This document shows, one piece after another, positions 34,247 through 43,323 of a stretch of DNA of 64,000 nt. This DNA is from Taibaiella chishuiensis (GTDB taxonomy: Bacteria > Bacteroidota > Bacteroidia > Chitinophagales > Chitinophagaceae). The notes under the pieces are model-generated. The model was not told the DNA's origin. It did not search any database and worked only from the letters and a program-made list of their open reading frames with translations. The DNA lies in NCBI RefSeq assembly GCF_003014535.1, contig NZ_PYGD01000001.1:682001-746000 (forward strand), written 5' to 3'. Position 1 is the stretch's first letter. Each line of letters starts with the position of its first letter. Position numbers and translations under genes: made by a program.

Positions 34247-35263
34247 ATGGAAGTTAATAAGTTAAATAATAAAAAGATCCTTTTTGTTACGACCAAATAT
34301 TTTGAATATTACAAGGACATGGAAACGGTCCTGCGCGATAAGGGCGCTTCGGTAACCACGTTTATCGACGACCCTTACCAGAAGTACAATGCAGAGTTCC
34401 TGTCGCTGCGCGCAGGGCGCAAGCTCAAGCCCTGGGTAATCCGTAAGTATGAGCAGGGTATCCTGAAGAAAATAAAGGGGCAAGACTTCGATTATATCTT
34501 TTTTGTAAGGGGAAGCGCACTGCTTTCCCATAGTTTTTTATCTGCCCTTAAGGCACTGTACCCACAGACGCCTTTTCTGCTTTATGAATGGGATAGTATT
34601 AATAATTTCAATTATCTGCCATTTACCCATTATTTCGATAGCGTACTCACCTTCGATTATAAGGATAGTACAGATCACCGGTTTCACTATCTGCCCCTGT
34701 TTGCCTTAATGCACTTTTTCGAAACGAAGGACAAGCCGATGTCTGAACGGAAAATCGATTTTACCATTTTGGGCTATGGGCGCAAACACCGGCTGATTAC
34801 GGGTACGGAAATTGTAAGACAGTGTGAAGCGCAGCAGCGATCCTACCTGTTCAAGCTTTATGAGCCCTGGGTATGGTTTTTCGTAAGCAATTTCCTGGCG
34901 GAGAAATTGAGTTTTGTAAAAAAGGTAATGCGCTGGTCTAACAATTTCAAGGGTATCACCTTCGTCTCGATCCCCAAAAATAAATGGAAGGAAATCCTGG
35001 CCGACACCCGGATCGTCGTAGATCTGCCGCACCCGGCCCAGACCGGTCTTACGATCAGGACCTTCGAGGCTCTGGCTTCCGGTTGCCACCTGTGGACCAC
35101 AAATGTTAATATCAAAAACGAGTCGTTTTACAATCCTGAGAATATAACGATCTTTGATGCGGAGCAATTCGTGTTGCCACCGGTGCCTGAAGATAATAAG
35201 CAGTCATTTTCGGGCTTTTCGCTTTCTTCCTGGATCGACAATATTTTTAAAACCGTCAAATAG
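34247..35263 (+). CDS. Putative CgeB-like glycosyltransferase
   Basis: 338 aa, no signal peptide. I do not recognise it with certainty. The first half has a GT-B-like pattern: KILFVTTKYFEYYKDMETVL, a basic middle, then FDYIFFVRGSALLSHSFL and TPFLLYEWDSINNFN. The second half has DFTILGYGRKHRLITG and a C-terminal nucleotide-sugar-type region TGLTIRTFEALASGCHLWTT. This order resembles CgeB-type proteins found in polysaccharide loci, some of which are glycosyltransferases. It starts 4 bp after the epimerase. The opening part is AT-rich (14 G+C in 34261-34320 by hand count). Confidence 0.6.
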   Translation: MEVNKLNNKKILFVTTKYFEYYKDMETVLRDKGASVTTFIDDPYQKYNAEFLSLRAGRKLKPWVIRKYEQGILKKIKGQDFDYIFFVRGSALLSHSFLSALKALYPQTPFLLYEWDSINNFNYLPFTHYFDSVLTFDYKDSTDHRFHYLPLFALMHFFETKDKPMSERKIDFTILGYGRKHRLITGTEIVRQCEAQQRSYLFKLYEPWVWFFVSNFLAEKLSFVKKVMRWSNNFKGITFVSIPKNKWKEILADTRIVVDLPHPAQTGLTIRTFEALASGCHLWTTNVNIKNESFYNPENITIFDAEQFVLPPVPEDNKQSFSGFSLSSWIDNIFKTVK

Positions 35264-35290
35264 TTCATTCCCAGTAAACCGACAACGTTT

Positions 35291-36709
35291 GTGAATTATT
35301 ATACCAAGTATATAGAACAATATAATGCTAACCCGGGTTTATATGGGAGTGTGCCCTTATGGAAAAAGGTGTGGTTGATCATTATTATATTTCTATATTT
35401 TTACAATATACCCTTAAATGGTTTCGGGATCCCGTTTTCTTCCTCGAAAGTGGTGATGATGATCAGTATCGTCAACCTGTTTCTTCATCCGCACTACATC
35501 CCGCAGCTATTTACCAACCGCTATTACCGGCATTACAACAAGGTAATCTTCCTGCTGCTGGCGTATATTCTGCTTTATAGCTTTTTCGTACATTTTACTT
35601 TTTTCGAAGGTTATAACTACCCTTATGTTATTATCCTGTTTACGTTCGATTGCTTTTTAGGCGGGTTTTATATCGTAAAGTGCCTGTCCAATTACAATGT
35701 GCGCACCCTTATCAACCTGGCCATCGTCGTTGTGGTCATACAGGCGATGATCATGATCGTCGCTATTGTGTATAACCCGCTGCGTTTATTCATATTCGAG
35801 ACGCTGAAAAGCTGGGATGGCAATATGGGCCAGGATCTTAACCTCAACGCCATGAAGTTCAGGGGACTGGCACTGGCTTCGGACCGTAAACTGGGTATCG
35901 CCGTTTTAAACGGTATCATCTGTAACCTGATCATCTACCTGTCGCTTACCTTAAAACAAAAAGGATCGCGCAGGGCGCTTTCCTATACACTTTACGGGGT
36001 AGCCTTTATCCTGACTTTTATTTCCGGCATGCTTGCCGCACGTACCTTCTACGTTGTATTTAGTTTCGTGTTTGTAGGTTTGATGCTCAGATCGAAATAC
36101 AATATCGTAAAGGTTGCCAAATTCCTGCTGTTCTCGCTCCTGATCGTCTTTACCCTAGGCGCCGGGGTATTGGGCAGTGTAGCCGACAACGATACCATGG
36201 AGAAAGTGGAAGCCTTTGCGGACTGGACTTTCGAGGCTTACAACAAATATGAAGAAACCGGCGAACTGAAAACCGGTTCGTCGGACGACCTTCTGGACAA
36301 CCACTGGCAATTTACGCCACAGGATACCTACTCCTGGTGGTTTGGTGGTCCAGATCGCACCTCGAGGGGAGGAGAAGTGGTGCTTACCGAATTTTCGGAT
36401 TCCGGTTACCTGTTGATGTTGTACTATGGCGGCATATTAGGTTGCCTTGCTATTTATGCGTTCTGGCCCTTTATCGCCTGGAGGGCAAGCAAACTGTATC
36501 TGAAAAAAGAACGTTTGAGTACATTGATCGTTGTGGTTGTCATACTTTTTTACCTGCTTGAAATTAAATACCAGGCAATACTGGGAAGTTATACGGTAGT
36601 AAAAATGCTGCTCCTGCTTTATATTCTCGGAGCAGAAAGGCTTACTTTTTTCAAAAACCTGTACCTTAACGATGAGGCCAATAAAGAGGCCGGTAAAGTG
36701 GCAGCATAA
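35291..36709 (+). CDS. O-antigen polymerase-like membrane protein (Wzy candidate)
   Basis: 472 aa from a GTG at 35291. It is hydrophobic, with about ten to twelve spans, and has a large soluble loop around residues 305-365 (rich in Asp, Thr, Trp), the usual layout of Wzy/WaaL proteins. No sequence motif identifies it further. Being the only such protein in the locus and sitting beside glycosyltransferase-type genes, it is the best Wzy candidate, linking repeat units in the periplasm. The same architecture fits the O-antigen ligase WaaL, which cannot be excluded. It is moderately AT-rich. Confidence 0.7.
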   Translation: MNYYTKYIEQYNANPGLYGSVPLWKKVWLIIIIFLYFYNIPLNGFGIPFSSSKVVMMISIVNLFLHPHYIPQLFTNRYYRHYNKVIFLLLAYILLYSFFVHFTFFEGYNYPYVIILFTFDCFLGGFYIVKCLSNYNVRTLINLAIVVVVIQAMIMIVAIVYNPLRLFIFETLKSWDGNMGQDLNLNAMKFRGLALASDRKLGIAVLNGIICNLIIYLSLTLKQKGSRRALSYTLYGVAFILTFISGMLAARTFYVVFSFVFVGLMLRSKYNIVKVAKFLLFSLLIVFTLGAGVLGSVADNDTMEKVEAFADWTFEAYNKYEETGELKTGSSDDLLDNHWQFTPQDTYSWWFGGPDRTSRGGEVVLTEFSDSGYLLMLYYGGILGCLAIYAFWPFIAWRASKLYLKKERLSTLIVVVVILFYLLEIKYQAILGSYTVVKMLLLLYILGAERLTFFKNLYLNDEANKEAGKVAA

Positions 36710-36732
36710 TCATTAGAAACAAACGCAAAACA

Positions 36733-38358
36733 ATGAAACGCAGACTATATCACCTATTGATGCTGTTATTGTTGGCTGCCTGTGCCGGGCAGGCGCAGGG
36801 GCAAAAAAATGTGCTTGTTTACAGTGCGGCCAATCGCACACATACCGACAAGAGCCGTATACTAACCCTCGATCTTAAAAAAGATTTCGGGGCAATTGGT
36901 AATGGCGCTGCCGACGATCAGCCCGCTTTTGATGCAGCCGCTGCCTTTATCAATGCCAGGAAAGGCAATTGCAAACTGGTTATTCCGCAGGGTACTTACA
37001 GGGTAGGCCGGCAGGTGGCTAATAAAGAAGGCCGTTACATGACGGGGAGCAATGTAATGAATATCGGGGGCGAAGACGTCGGCTACCAAAGCAATATCGA
37101 AATTGCAGGAGCCGGGCAGGCCATCTTAAAGTACAAAGACAATATGCAGTACGGCTATTTTACCATGGCCGGCATGCCCCAGAATATCCAGGCCGCCAAG
37201 GGTGTGGACGTACATAAAGAAGCGGCTACACTTGGAAAATGTATCAATATATTTAACTGTGGTAATGTCCGTATCTCCAACCTGGTGCTCGACGGTAACT
37301 TCTACCCGGGCAAAATGAAGGTGGGGGGCAGGCACCTGGCGGCTTCGCAGGGTATCCAGCAGGAACACTACGGTATCTTTATCAACTATTCGGAAAACGT
37401 AAGCATCAGCAATGTAACGGCTAAACGTTTCGGGCTGGATGGTTTCCTGATCTTTAATGCATCGACTGTTAAGAAGAATATACGCTTCGATAATTGTGTG
37501 GCCGACTATAACGGCCGGCAGGGCATGAGCATCCTTTTTGCCGACGGGGTGCAGGTAAATAACTGTAAGTTTACCAATACCGGCATGGGAGAGCTCCAGT
37601 ACAGCGGCTTGCAGGCCGGGGTAGACCTGGAGCCGGAACAGTCCGATTACGTGATCCAGAATGTAACTTTTAATAACTGTACTTTCGAGAACAGCCGTAA
37701 TACTTCTGTTGCTGTTTCCTCCGGGGCAGGTAAAGTACGTAATATATCCTTTACGAAATGTAATATCATCAACGTGAATACCGTGGGCAACAGCATTGCA
37801 CTCGACATCGGCAGGCACAAAGCGCTGCAGTTTACAGATTGCAATATTTACGGTTATGTGCTCATCGCGCAAAGCAATGCCGCTACGGCAAGTGAAGGTT
37901 ATAGCTTTAAACGGTGTTTGTTCTCCGACTGCTACTATGGGAAATCCCGGCAGTCGCTGGTGCCCACCAGTACGATATTAATATATCCACCCGGGGGCAA
38001 CCAGAACTGGGATTATGTAACGATGGATAATTGTACGTTTGACGTATACACCAAACGGCCCTGGCATTACCTGAAATCGGCTCCGGGCAGGATGTCGCGG
38101 ATTTCCAATTCGATAATTTATGCCAACGGGGGTAAGGAAATAACAGGTAACGACAATACTATCCTCCAGGATGACAATATCAGCCTGGAAAATAATACCT
38201 TTTATTTACGCAGTGAAAGCGCTTATATACACGGTGGCAAGACCATCGCGCCGGCCAACAGCACCGCCGAAGTAAAGTGGAACGGCAATACGATCAGGCG
38301 TTGGGGCGGCCGCACACCGGCACGCCAGTGTACTGCCGGTACCTCCAGGCCCCGGTAA
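36733..38358 (+). CDS. Exported right-handed beta-helix protein (pectate-lyase superfamily)
   Basis: 541 aa. The N-terminus is a signal peptide with a possible lipobox (LLLAAC at residues 13-18), so the protein may be a lipoprotein or a freely exported one. The Pectate_lyase_3 opening KKDFGAIGNGAADDQPAFDA is near residue 50, followed by a long ladder of parallel-beta-helix turns with regular Asn and aliphatic positions, e.g. VTFNNCTFENSRNTSVAVSS. The fold is shared by polysaccharide lyases, glycoside hydrolases (GH28) and AlgG-type epimerases. Its place in the locus suggests action on this or a related glycan after export. Catalytic residues cannot be assigned. Confidence 0.8.
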   Translation: MKRRLYHLLMLLLLAACAGQAQGQKNVLVYSAANRTHTDKSRILTLDLKKDFGAIGNGAADDQPAFDAAAAFINARKGNCKLVIPQGTYRVGRQVANKEGRYMTGSNVMNIGGEDVGYQSNIEIAGAGQAILKYKDNMQYGYFTMAGMPQNIQAAKGVDVHKEAATLGKCINIFNCGNVRISNLVLDGNFYPGKMKVGGRHLAASQGIQQEHYGIFINYSENVSISNVTAKRFGLDGFLIFNASTVKKNIRFDNCVADYNGRQGMSILFADGVQVNNCKFTNTGMGELQYSGLQAGVDLEPEQSDYVIQNVTFNNCTFENSRNTSVAVSSGAGKVRNISFTKCNIINVNTVGNSIALDIGRHKALQFTDCNIYGYVLIAQSNAATASEGYSFKRCLFSDCYYGKSRQSLVPTSTILIYPPGGNQNWDYVTMDNCTFDVYTKRPWHYLKSAPGRMSRISNSIIYANGGKEITGNDNTILQDDNISLENNTFYLRSESAYIHGGKTIAPANSTAEVKWNGNTIRRWGGRTPARQCTAGTSRPR

Positions 38359-38463
38359 TGCCGGTTATACCTGCTTCGCTTCCGGTAAGCCCGGAGTCTA
38401 TTGCTTATAAATACTAAAGACAGGCTAAAGACCTGCAGCAACATAAATAGTGCCCGCATAAAA

Positions 38464-39471
38464 ATGGATAACCTAAAGACGCCACAGATCAGTATCATTA
38501 TTCCTGTTTATAATGTAGCGCCCTATATTGAAGCTTGCCTGGAGTCGATTTGCAGCCAGACTTTCCGTGATTTCGAAATTCTGCTTGTAGACGATAAAGG
38601 CAATGACGATTCGGTAAGCGTTGCCGATAATTTTCTGAAGCGTAAGGGCACCATACCATACAGGATCCTGGAGTACGGGTTCAACGGCGGTCTGTCTGTG
38701 GCGAGAAACTGTGGCCTCGAAGCGGCAAAAGGGGAATTCGTTATTTTCCTGGATGGCGACGATACGATCGAGTTACACATGCTGGAACGGCTGTACCAAC
38801 TGCTCACGCCCGGGATGGATCTGAGCGCCTGTGGTATCCGGTTGGTCTTCCCCGAGAGCGAAACTACCGAAGCATTGCCCCAGCCGGACTACAAGGAGGC
38901 TATTACCGGCACCGAATTGCTGATCGACATGCTGGCAGGCAAGTACCAGGCGCAAATTGTAAAACACCTCTTCCGCAAGTCAGTATTCGGAGCGGTAAGG
39001 TTTCCCGCAAAAATGCTTTACGAGGACATGTTAACCTTGCCTAACCTGCTCCTCAATACGCGAAAAGCAAGGGTGGTACCGGATCCGCTATACAATTACA
39101 TACAGCGCACCAGTTCGCTGAGCCGGAGGTTTAACCCCGAGCTGCCGGGAATATTTAAGTTCCTGGATCAAACCATCGGTAATGTAAAGGCAAACAGCAC
39201 GTCGACAGCCGCCTTGCGCGGAGCCCTTAAAATCTATGAGCTCAATGCCCTGTTCAATATCAGTACCAATACTGTTTTTGCAACCGATAAGGCACAGATA
39301 GCGCCGGTTTTAAAAGAATGCCGTAAAAGACTGAAAATCGGCAGCCTGCGGGTAATGGCTGCTAAAATGAATAAAAGAGAGGTGTTTAAGGCCGGATTAT
39401 TATCCGTATTGCTGGTCAGCCCGGCCCTTTTCCTGAAAATAGGGAGAAAATTCTTAGGTTCGAAAAAATAA
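38464..39471 (+). CDS. Family 2 glycosyltransferase
   Basis: 335 aa from ATG at 38464; the open frame extends upstream to a TTG at 38401. The GT-A signature is clear: ISIIIPVYNVAPYIEACLES, FEILLVDDKGNDDS and the metal-binding FLDGDDTIELHML. GGLSVARNCGLEAAKGEF is the usual loop before the DxD region. It would add one sugar to the lipid-linked repeat in the cytoplasm. It begins about 105 bp after the beta-helix gene. Confidence 0.9.
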   Translation: MDNLKTPQISIIIPVYNVAPYIEACLESICSQTFRDFEILLVDDKGNDDSVSVADNFLKRKGTIPYRILEYGFNGGLSVARNCGLEAAKGEFVIFLDGDDTIELHMLERLYQLLTPGMDLSACGIRLVFPESETTEALPQPDYKEAITGTELLIDMLAGKYQAQIVKHLFRKSVFGAVRFPAKMLYEDMLTLPNLLLNTRKARVVPDPLYNYIQRTSSLSRRFNPELPGIFKFLDQTIGNVKANSTSTAALRGALKIYELNALFNISTNTVFATDKAQIAPVLKECRKRLKIGSLRVMAAKMNKREVFKAGLLSVLLVSPALFLKIGRKFLGSKK

Positions 39472-39519
39472 AACAGGACAATTTTTAGATAAAATAAAAT
39501 ACGACCATTGGCAGACAAT

Positions 39520-40650
39520 ATGTTACTGATCAACTGTGCCAACCTGCGTTTCGGCGGGGGCAAAACAGTGGGTATGAATATCATCAACTACTTCAAAAGC
39601 AGGCAGGAGCAGTTGCCTTACCGTATTGTCGTTATCGCGCCGTTTAATTGCGGGTACGAGGCTTTCGAAGGGGGCCGGATCCAGGTAGAAGTTATACCCG
39701 AAAAGTACAATAAGCCCTGGTTTAAATATTACCTGAACAATAAGGTATTGCCCGGTCTTGCCCAAAAATACAAGGCCGGTTATATCCTGAGCCTGGGCAA
39801 CATTGCGTTCCCGGCACGGGTACCACAATCCCTGCTGATCCACCTGGCCTATATCGTATACCCCGAAAGCCCGGTATGGAAGCGGCTTTCGTTGAAACAC
39901 CGGCTGCTGCTGCGTACCATGGTCGGGTTTATAAAACGGAACCTGAAAAATGCCGATCACGTGTTGCTCCAGACCCAAACAATGGTGTCGCGCTTTTTAA
40001 AACTATACCCGTTTACAGGAAGCCAGGTAGGGATCATGCCCAACGGCGTATCCTTTACCAGTATAAGCGATGTAGCGCCGCTGGACCTCTCTACGCCGCT
40101 TAAAGAGGTAAAGCTGCTGTTCTTCAGCAAGCACTATCCGCATAAGAATTTCGATATCCTGATCCCGCTGGCGCAGCTGATCAAAAGCAAAGATGTCGCT
40201 ATTAAATTCACGGTTACGCTGGACCGCAGCGAAAGCAGCGCGGCGGCACAGTTCCTGGACGAAGTGCAGCGGCTGGGGCTCGACACCGTGATCCACAATG
40301 CCGGGCATATCAACTTCGACCAGATCCCTGCGTTGTATGAGGCGCACCAGGGGCTTTTCCTGCCTACGCTCCTTGAATCCTTTTCGGGTACCTATATAGA
40401 AGCCATGCATTTTGGCCGTCCCGTCTTTACCAGTAATATGGATTTCGCTACGGAGGTCTGCAAAGAAGCGGCTTATTATTTTAATCCTACAGATGTGAAT
40501 GATATCTTTGCAGCGATAACGCATGCTTTCGCCGAAAGGGGCGCTATGGCGGACAAAATAGAAAAGGCACGATTATTGTGCAATGAATTGAAATCCTGGG
40601 AACAGATCGGCCAAGAACTGGAAGCCTTCCTGGAAACTAAAGTCAAGTAA
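39520..40650 (+). CDS. GT-B glycosyltransferase (GT4-like)
   Basis: 376 aa from ATG at 39520; an in-frame TTG at 39508 is less likely. The N-terminal part has NLRFGGGKTVGMNIINYF, common in GT-B enzymes of exopolysaccharide loci. The C-terminal domain reads KLLFFSKHYPHKNFDILIPL, then QIPALYEAHQGLFLPTLLES, FSGTYIEAMHFGRPVFTSN, which is the typical E-rich donor-binding region of GT4/GT1 retaining transferases. It would use a nucleotide sugar to extend the repeat unit. Its 3' end is 9 bp from the CapE/FnlA-like gene. Confidence 0.88.
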   Translation: MLLINCANLRFGGGKTVGMNIINYFKSRQEQLPYRIVVIAPFNCGYEAFEGGRIQVEVIPEKYNKPWFKYYLNNKVLPGLAQKYKAGYILSLGNIAFPARVPQSLLIHLAYIVYPESPVWKRLSLKHRLLLRTMVGFIKRNLKNADHVLLQTQTMVSRFLKLYPFTGSQVGIMPNGVSFTSISDVAPLDLSTPLKEVKLLFFSKHYPHKNFDILIPLAQLIKSKDVAIKFTVTLDRSESSAAAQFLDEVQRLGLDTVIHNAGHINFDQIPALYEAHQGLFLPTLLESFSGTYIEAMHFGRPVFTSNMDFATEVCKEAAYYFNPTDVNDIFAAITHAFAERGAMADKIEKARLLCNELKSWEQIGQELEAFLETKVK

Positions 40651-40659
40651 CAAATTACT

Positions 40660-41703
40660 ATGGAATTTACAAATAAAACCCTGCTGATCACCGGCGGTAC
40701 CGGTTCCTTCGGAAGTGCGGTGCTGTACCGGTTCCTGCATACCGACCACTTCAAAGAGATCCGTATTTTTTCCCGGGATGAGAAAAAGCAGCATGATATG
40801 CGGGTTGCCCTCAATCATCCCAAGCTCAAGTTCTATATCGGCGATGTACGGGATTATAATAGCGTGGAAAGGGCAATGCGTGGTGTAGATTACGTATTTC
40901 ATGCCGCAGCGTTGAAGCAGGTGCCTTCCTGCGAATTCTTCCCCATCGAAGCCACGAAAACCAATGTATTCGGTACGCAGAACACTATCGATGCGGCCGT
41001 TGCCAATAAAGTAAAGAAGGTAATATGCCTGAGCACCGATAAAGCGGCCTACCCGATCAATGCCATGGGTATATCCAAGGCGCTTATGGAAAAGGTAGCC
41101 GTCGCTGCTTCGCGCAATATTATCGACAATATTACCACCGTATGCCTTACCCGTTATGGCAATGTAATGGGCTCGAGGGGGTCGGTAATACCCCTGTTTA
41201 TCAACCAGATCAAAGAAGGTAAACCGATTACCATCACCGATCCGCAAATGACGCGTTTCCTGATGTCGCTCGAAGAGGCCGTAGACCTGGTCTTATTCGC
41301 ATTCGAACATGGTAACCAGGGCGACCTGTTTGTCAACAAAGCCCCCGCCGGTACCATCGGCGACCTGGCCCAGGCGCTGCTCGAAATGAGCCAAGCCAAT
41401 AACGAGATCAAGATCATCGGTACCCGCCATGGCGAAAAGCTTTACGAAACCCTGTGTACCCGCGAAGAGATGCTGAAAGCCGAAGACATGGGCGACTTTT
41501 ACCGGATCCCGGCCGATAACCGCGACCTGAATTATAACCAGTACTTCTTCGAAGGCGAGCAGGACATAGCCAAAGTAGAGGATTACCACTCGCATAACGC
41601 AGAACAGCAGGATGTGGCGGGTATGAAGACCCTGTTGGCCAAACTGCCGCTGATCCGCAAGGAGATCTTTAAAGAAGAGGGTTTGCTGCAATACCCCGAT
41701 TAA
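40660..41703 (+). CDS. fnlA: UDP-GlcNAc 4,6-dehydratase/5-epimerase, CapE/FnlA type
   Basis: 347 aa, a cytoplasmic SDR without the membrane domain of FlaA1/CapD proteins. Visible features are LITGGTGSFGSAVLYRFL, FHAAALKQVPSCEFFPIEA, LSTDKAAYPINAMGISKALM carrying the active-site Met/Lys region, and TRYGNVMGSRGSVIPLF. CapE/FnlA enzymes start the UDP-L-FucNAc pathway by dehydration and C5 epimerisation of UDP-GlcNAc. The genes that follow provide the other steps: a cupin, a 2-epimerase of FnlC/CapG type, a reductase and a FucNAc-transferase-like protein. A PglF-like 4,6-dehydratase is the alternative, but the cassette supports FucNAc. Confidence 0.88.
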   Translation: MEFTNKTLLITGGTGSFGSAVLYRFLHTDHFKEIRIFSRDEKKQHDMRVALNHPKLKFYIGDVRDYNSVERAMRGVDYVFHAAALKQVPSCEFFPIEATKTNVFGTQNTIDAAVANKVKKVICLSTDKAAYPINAMGISKALMEKVAVAASRNIIDNITTVCLTRYGNVMGSRGSVIPLFINQIKEGKPITITDPQMTRFLMSLEEAVDLVLFAFEHGNQGDLFVNKAPAGTIGDLAQALLEMSQANNEIKIIGTRHGEKLYETLCTREEMLKAEDMGDFYRIPADNRDLNYNQYFFEGEQDIAKVEDYHSHNAEQQDVAGMKTLLAKLPLIRKEIFKEEGLLQYPD

Positions 41704-41731
41704 TAATCGCTGATCGCTAAAAAAGAGAAAC

Positions 41732-42151
41732 ATGCCGCAGATAATACAGGGTGGAAGACATACGGACGCAAGAGGTACGATCTCGTTCGTAAACGACTTT
41801 GTGATGGAGGAAGTAAAACGCTTCTATGTGATCGAGCATCCCGATACCGATATCGTAAGGGCCTGGCAGGGACACCGTAAAGAACAGAAATGGTTTTATG
41901 TGGTATCCGGGAGCTTCCGGCTCGTACTTGTCGCACCCGACAACTGGGAGGCGCCCTCCCCCGACCTGGAAACGGCCGAATTCCTGCTCCATGCCGGCGA
42001 TAGCCAGGTGCTGCATGTACCGGGCGGTTATGCTTCCGGTTTCAAAGCCCTGGAGCCCAATTCTAAAATGATCATCTATTCGGATGCTTCCGTAAAAGAA
42101 TCGTCTGCCGACGACTTCCGCTACGACAAAGGCAAATGGTATACCTGGTAA
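41732..42151 (+). CDS. Cupin-fold sugar-modifying protein of the FucNAc cassette
   Basis: 139 aa, a single cupin domain of the WxcM/FdtA type: HTDARGTISFVNDFVMEEV, then AWQGHRKEQKWFYVVSGSF with the metal-binding-type His and Gln/Glu positions, and LHVPGGYASGFKAL. In Staphylococcus CapF the SDR reductase is fused to a C-terminal cupin, required for the C3-epimerisation step. Here the reductase at 43324 has no cupin, while this free cupin lies between the dehydratase and the 2-epimerase. It may therefore be the detached equivalent. A general sugar-4-keto isomerase role remains possible. Confidence 0.72.
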   Translation: MPQIIQGGRHTDARGTISFVNDFVMEEVKRFYVIEHPDTDIVRAWQGHRKEQKWFYVVSGSFRLVLVAPDNWEAPSPDLETAEFLLHAGDSQVLHVPGGYASGFKALEPNSKMIIYSDASVKESSADDFRYDKGKWYTW

Positions 42152-42195
42152 AACCCTGACTCAAAAAAAACGGCTATCCAAGATAGCTTTACCCT

Positions 42196-43320
42196 ATGAA
42201 GAAATTAAAAGTAGCTACGATATTAGGCACCCGGCCAGAAATCATACGGCTGGCAGAATGTATTAAGAAGTGCGATCAGTATTTTGATCATATCCTGATC
42301 CATACCGGCCAGAATTACGACCATGCGCTCAACGAGATCTTCTTCGAAGACCTGGAGTTGCGTAAACCCGATTTTTTCCTGAACGTAGCCGGCGATAACC
42401 TGGGGCAGACCATCGGTAATGTAATTGCCCGGTCCTACGAAATCCTGGTTGCAGAGCAGCCCGATGCCCTGCTGGTGCTGGGCGATACCAACAGCGTATT
42501 GTGTACGATTGCAGCCAAGCGGCTTAAAATACCGATCTTCCATATGGAAGCGGGCAACCGTTGCTTCGACCAGAACGTACCGGAAGAGATCAATCGTAAA
42601 ATCTCCGATCATATCAGCGATATCAACCTTACCTATACCGAACACAGCCGCCGTTACCTGCTGAGCGAAGGGTACCGTAAGGACCACGTATTCGTTACAG
42701 GCTCTCCACTGCGGGAAGTACTGAGCAAATACAGCCATAAGATCGAACAAAGCGACGTAGTGACGCGGCTTGGCCTCGAAGCCGGTAAATACTTCGTGGT
42801 GAGTGCGCACCGCGAGGAGAACATAGATATCAAGAACCATTTCGAAATCCTGGTGGATGGTCTTAACGCCGTTGCCGAAAAGTACCAGTATCCCATCATC
42901 TTCTCTACCCATCCGCGTACCCAAAAGCGGATCGAAGCCAATGGAACGAAATTTCATCCCCTGATCAAAAACATTATCCCGCTCGGCTTCTTCGATTATG
43001 TACAACTGCAGAAGCAGGCCTATGTAGTACTGTCGGATAGCGGCACCATCAGCGAAGAGTCGGCAATGATGGGCTTCCCGGCGGTAAGCATCAGGACCAG
43101 TACCGAACGTCCCGAAGCTGTTGATGCCGGTACGATCGTGCTCGGCGGCATTACCCGCGACCAGATCCTGAATTCGATTGAGATCACGAAGGGGCTGGCA
43201 ATCGACGAAAACACGCGCCTGCCCTGGGAGTATACCGTCGAGAATACTTCCGAAAGGGTGATTAAAATTATACAGAGCTATACCCCCATTGTCAATAAAG
43301 TGATCTGGGATAAAAACTGA
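42196..43320 (+). CDS. fnlC: Non-hydrolysing UDP-sugar 2-epimerase (FnlC/CapG type)
   Basis: 374 aa. The start KVATILGTRPEIIRLAECIK and the motifs HTGQNYDHALNEIFF, VLGDTNSVLCTIAAKR and FHMEAGNRCFDQNVPEEINR are those of the WecB/CapG/FnlC group, and HREENIDIKNHF and SDSGTISEESAMMGFPAV hold active-site residues. In the UDP-L-FucNAc pathway this enzyme inverts C2 of the reduced sugar as the last step. It lies between the cupin and the reductase gene, which starts 3 bp later. WecB-like formation of UDP-ManNAc is the alternative. Confidence 0.9.
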   Translation: MKKLKVATILGTRPEIIRLAECIKKCDQYFDHILIHTGQNYDHALNEIFFEDLELRKPDFFLNVAGDNLGQTIGNVIARSYEILVAEQPDALLVLGDTNSVLCTIAAKRLKIPIFHMEAGNRCFDQNVPEEINRKISDHISDINLTYTEHSRRYLLSEGYRKDHVFVTGSPLREVLSKYSHKIEQSDVVTRLGLEAGKYFVVSAHREENIDIKNHFEILVDGLNAVAEKYQYPIIFSTHPRTQKRIEANGTKFHPLIKNIIPLGFFDYVQLQKQAYVVLSDSGTISEESAMMGFPAVSIRTSTERPEAVDAGTIVLGGITRDQILNSIEITKGLAIDENTRLPWEYTVENTSERVIKIIQSYTPIVNKVIWDKN

Positions 43321-43323
43321 TTT

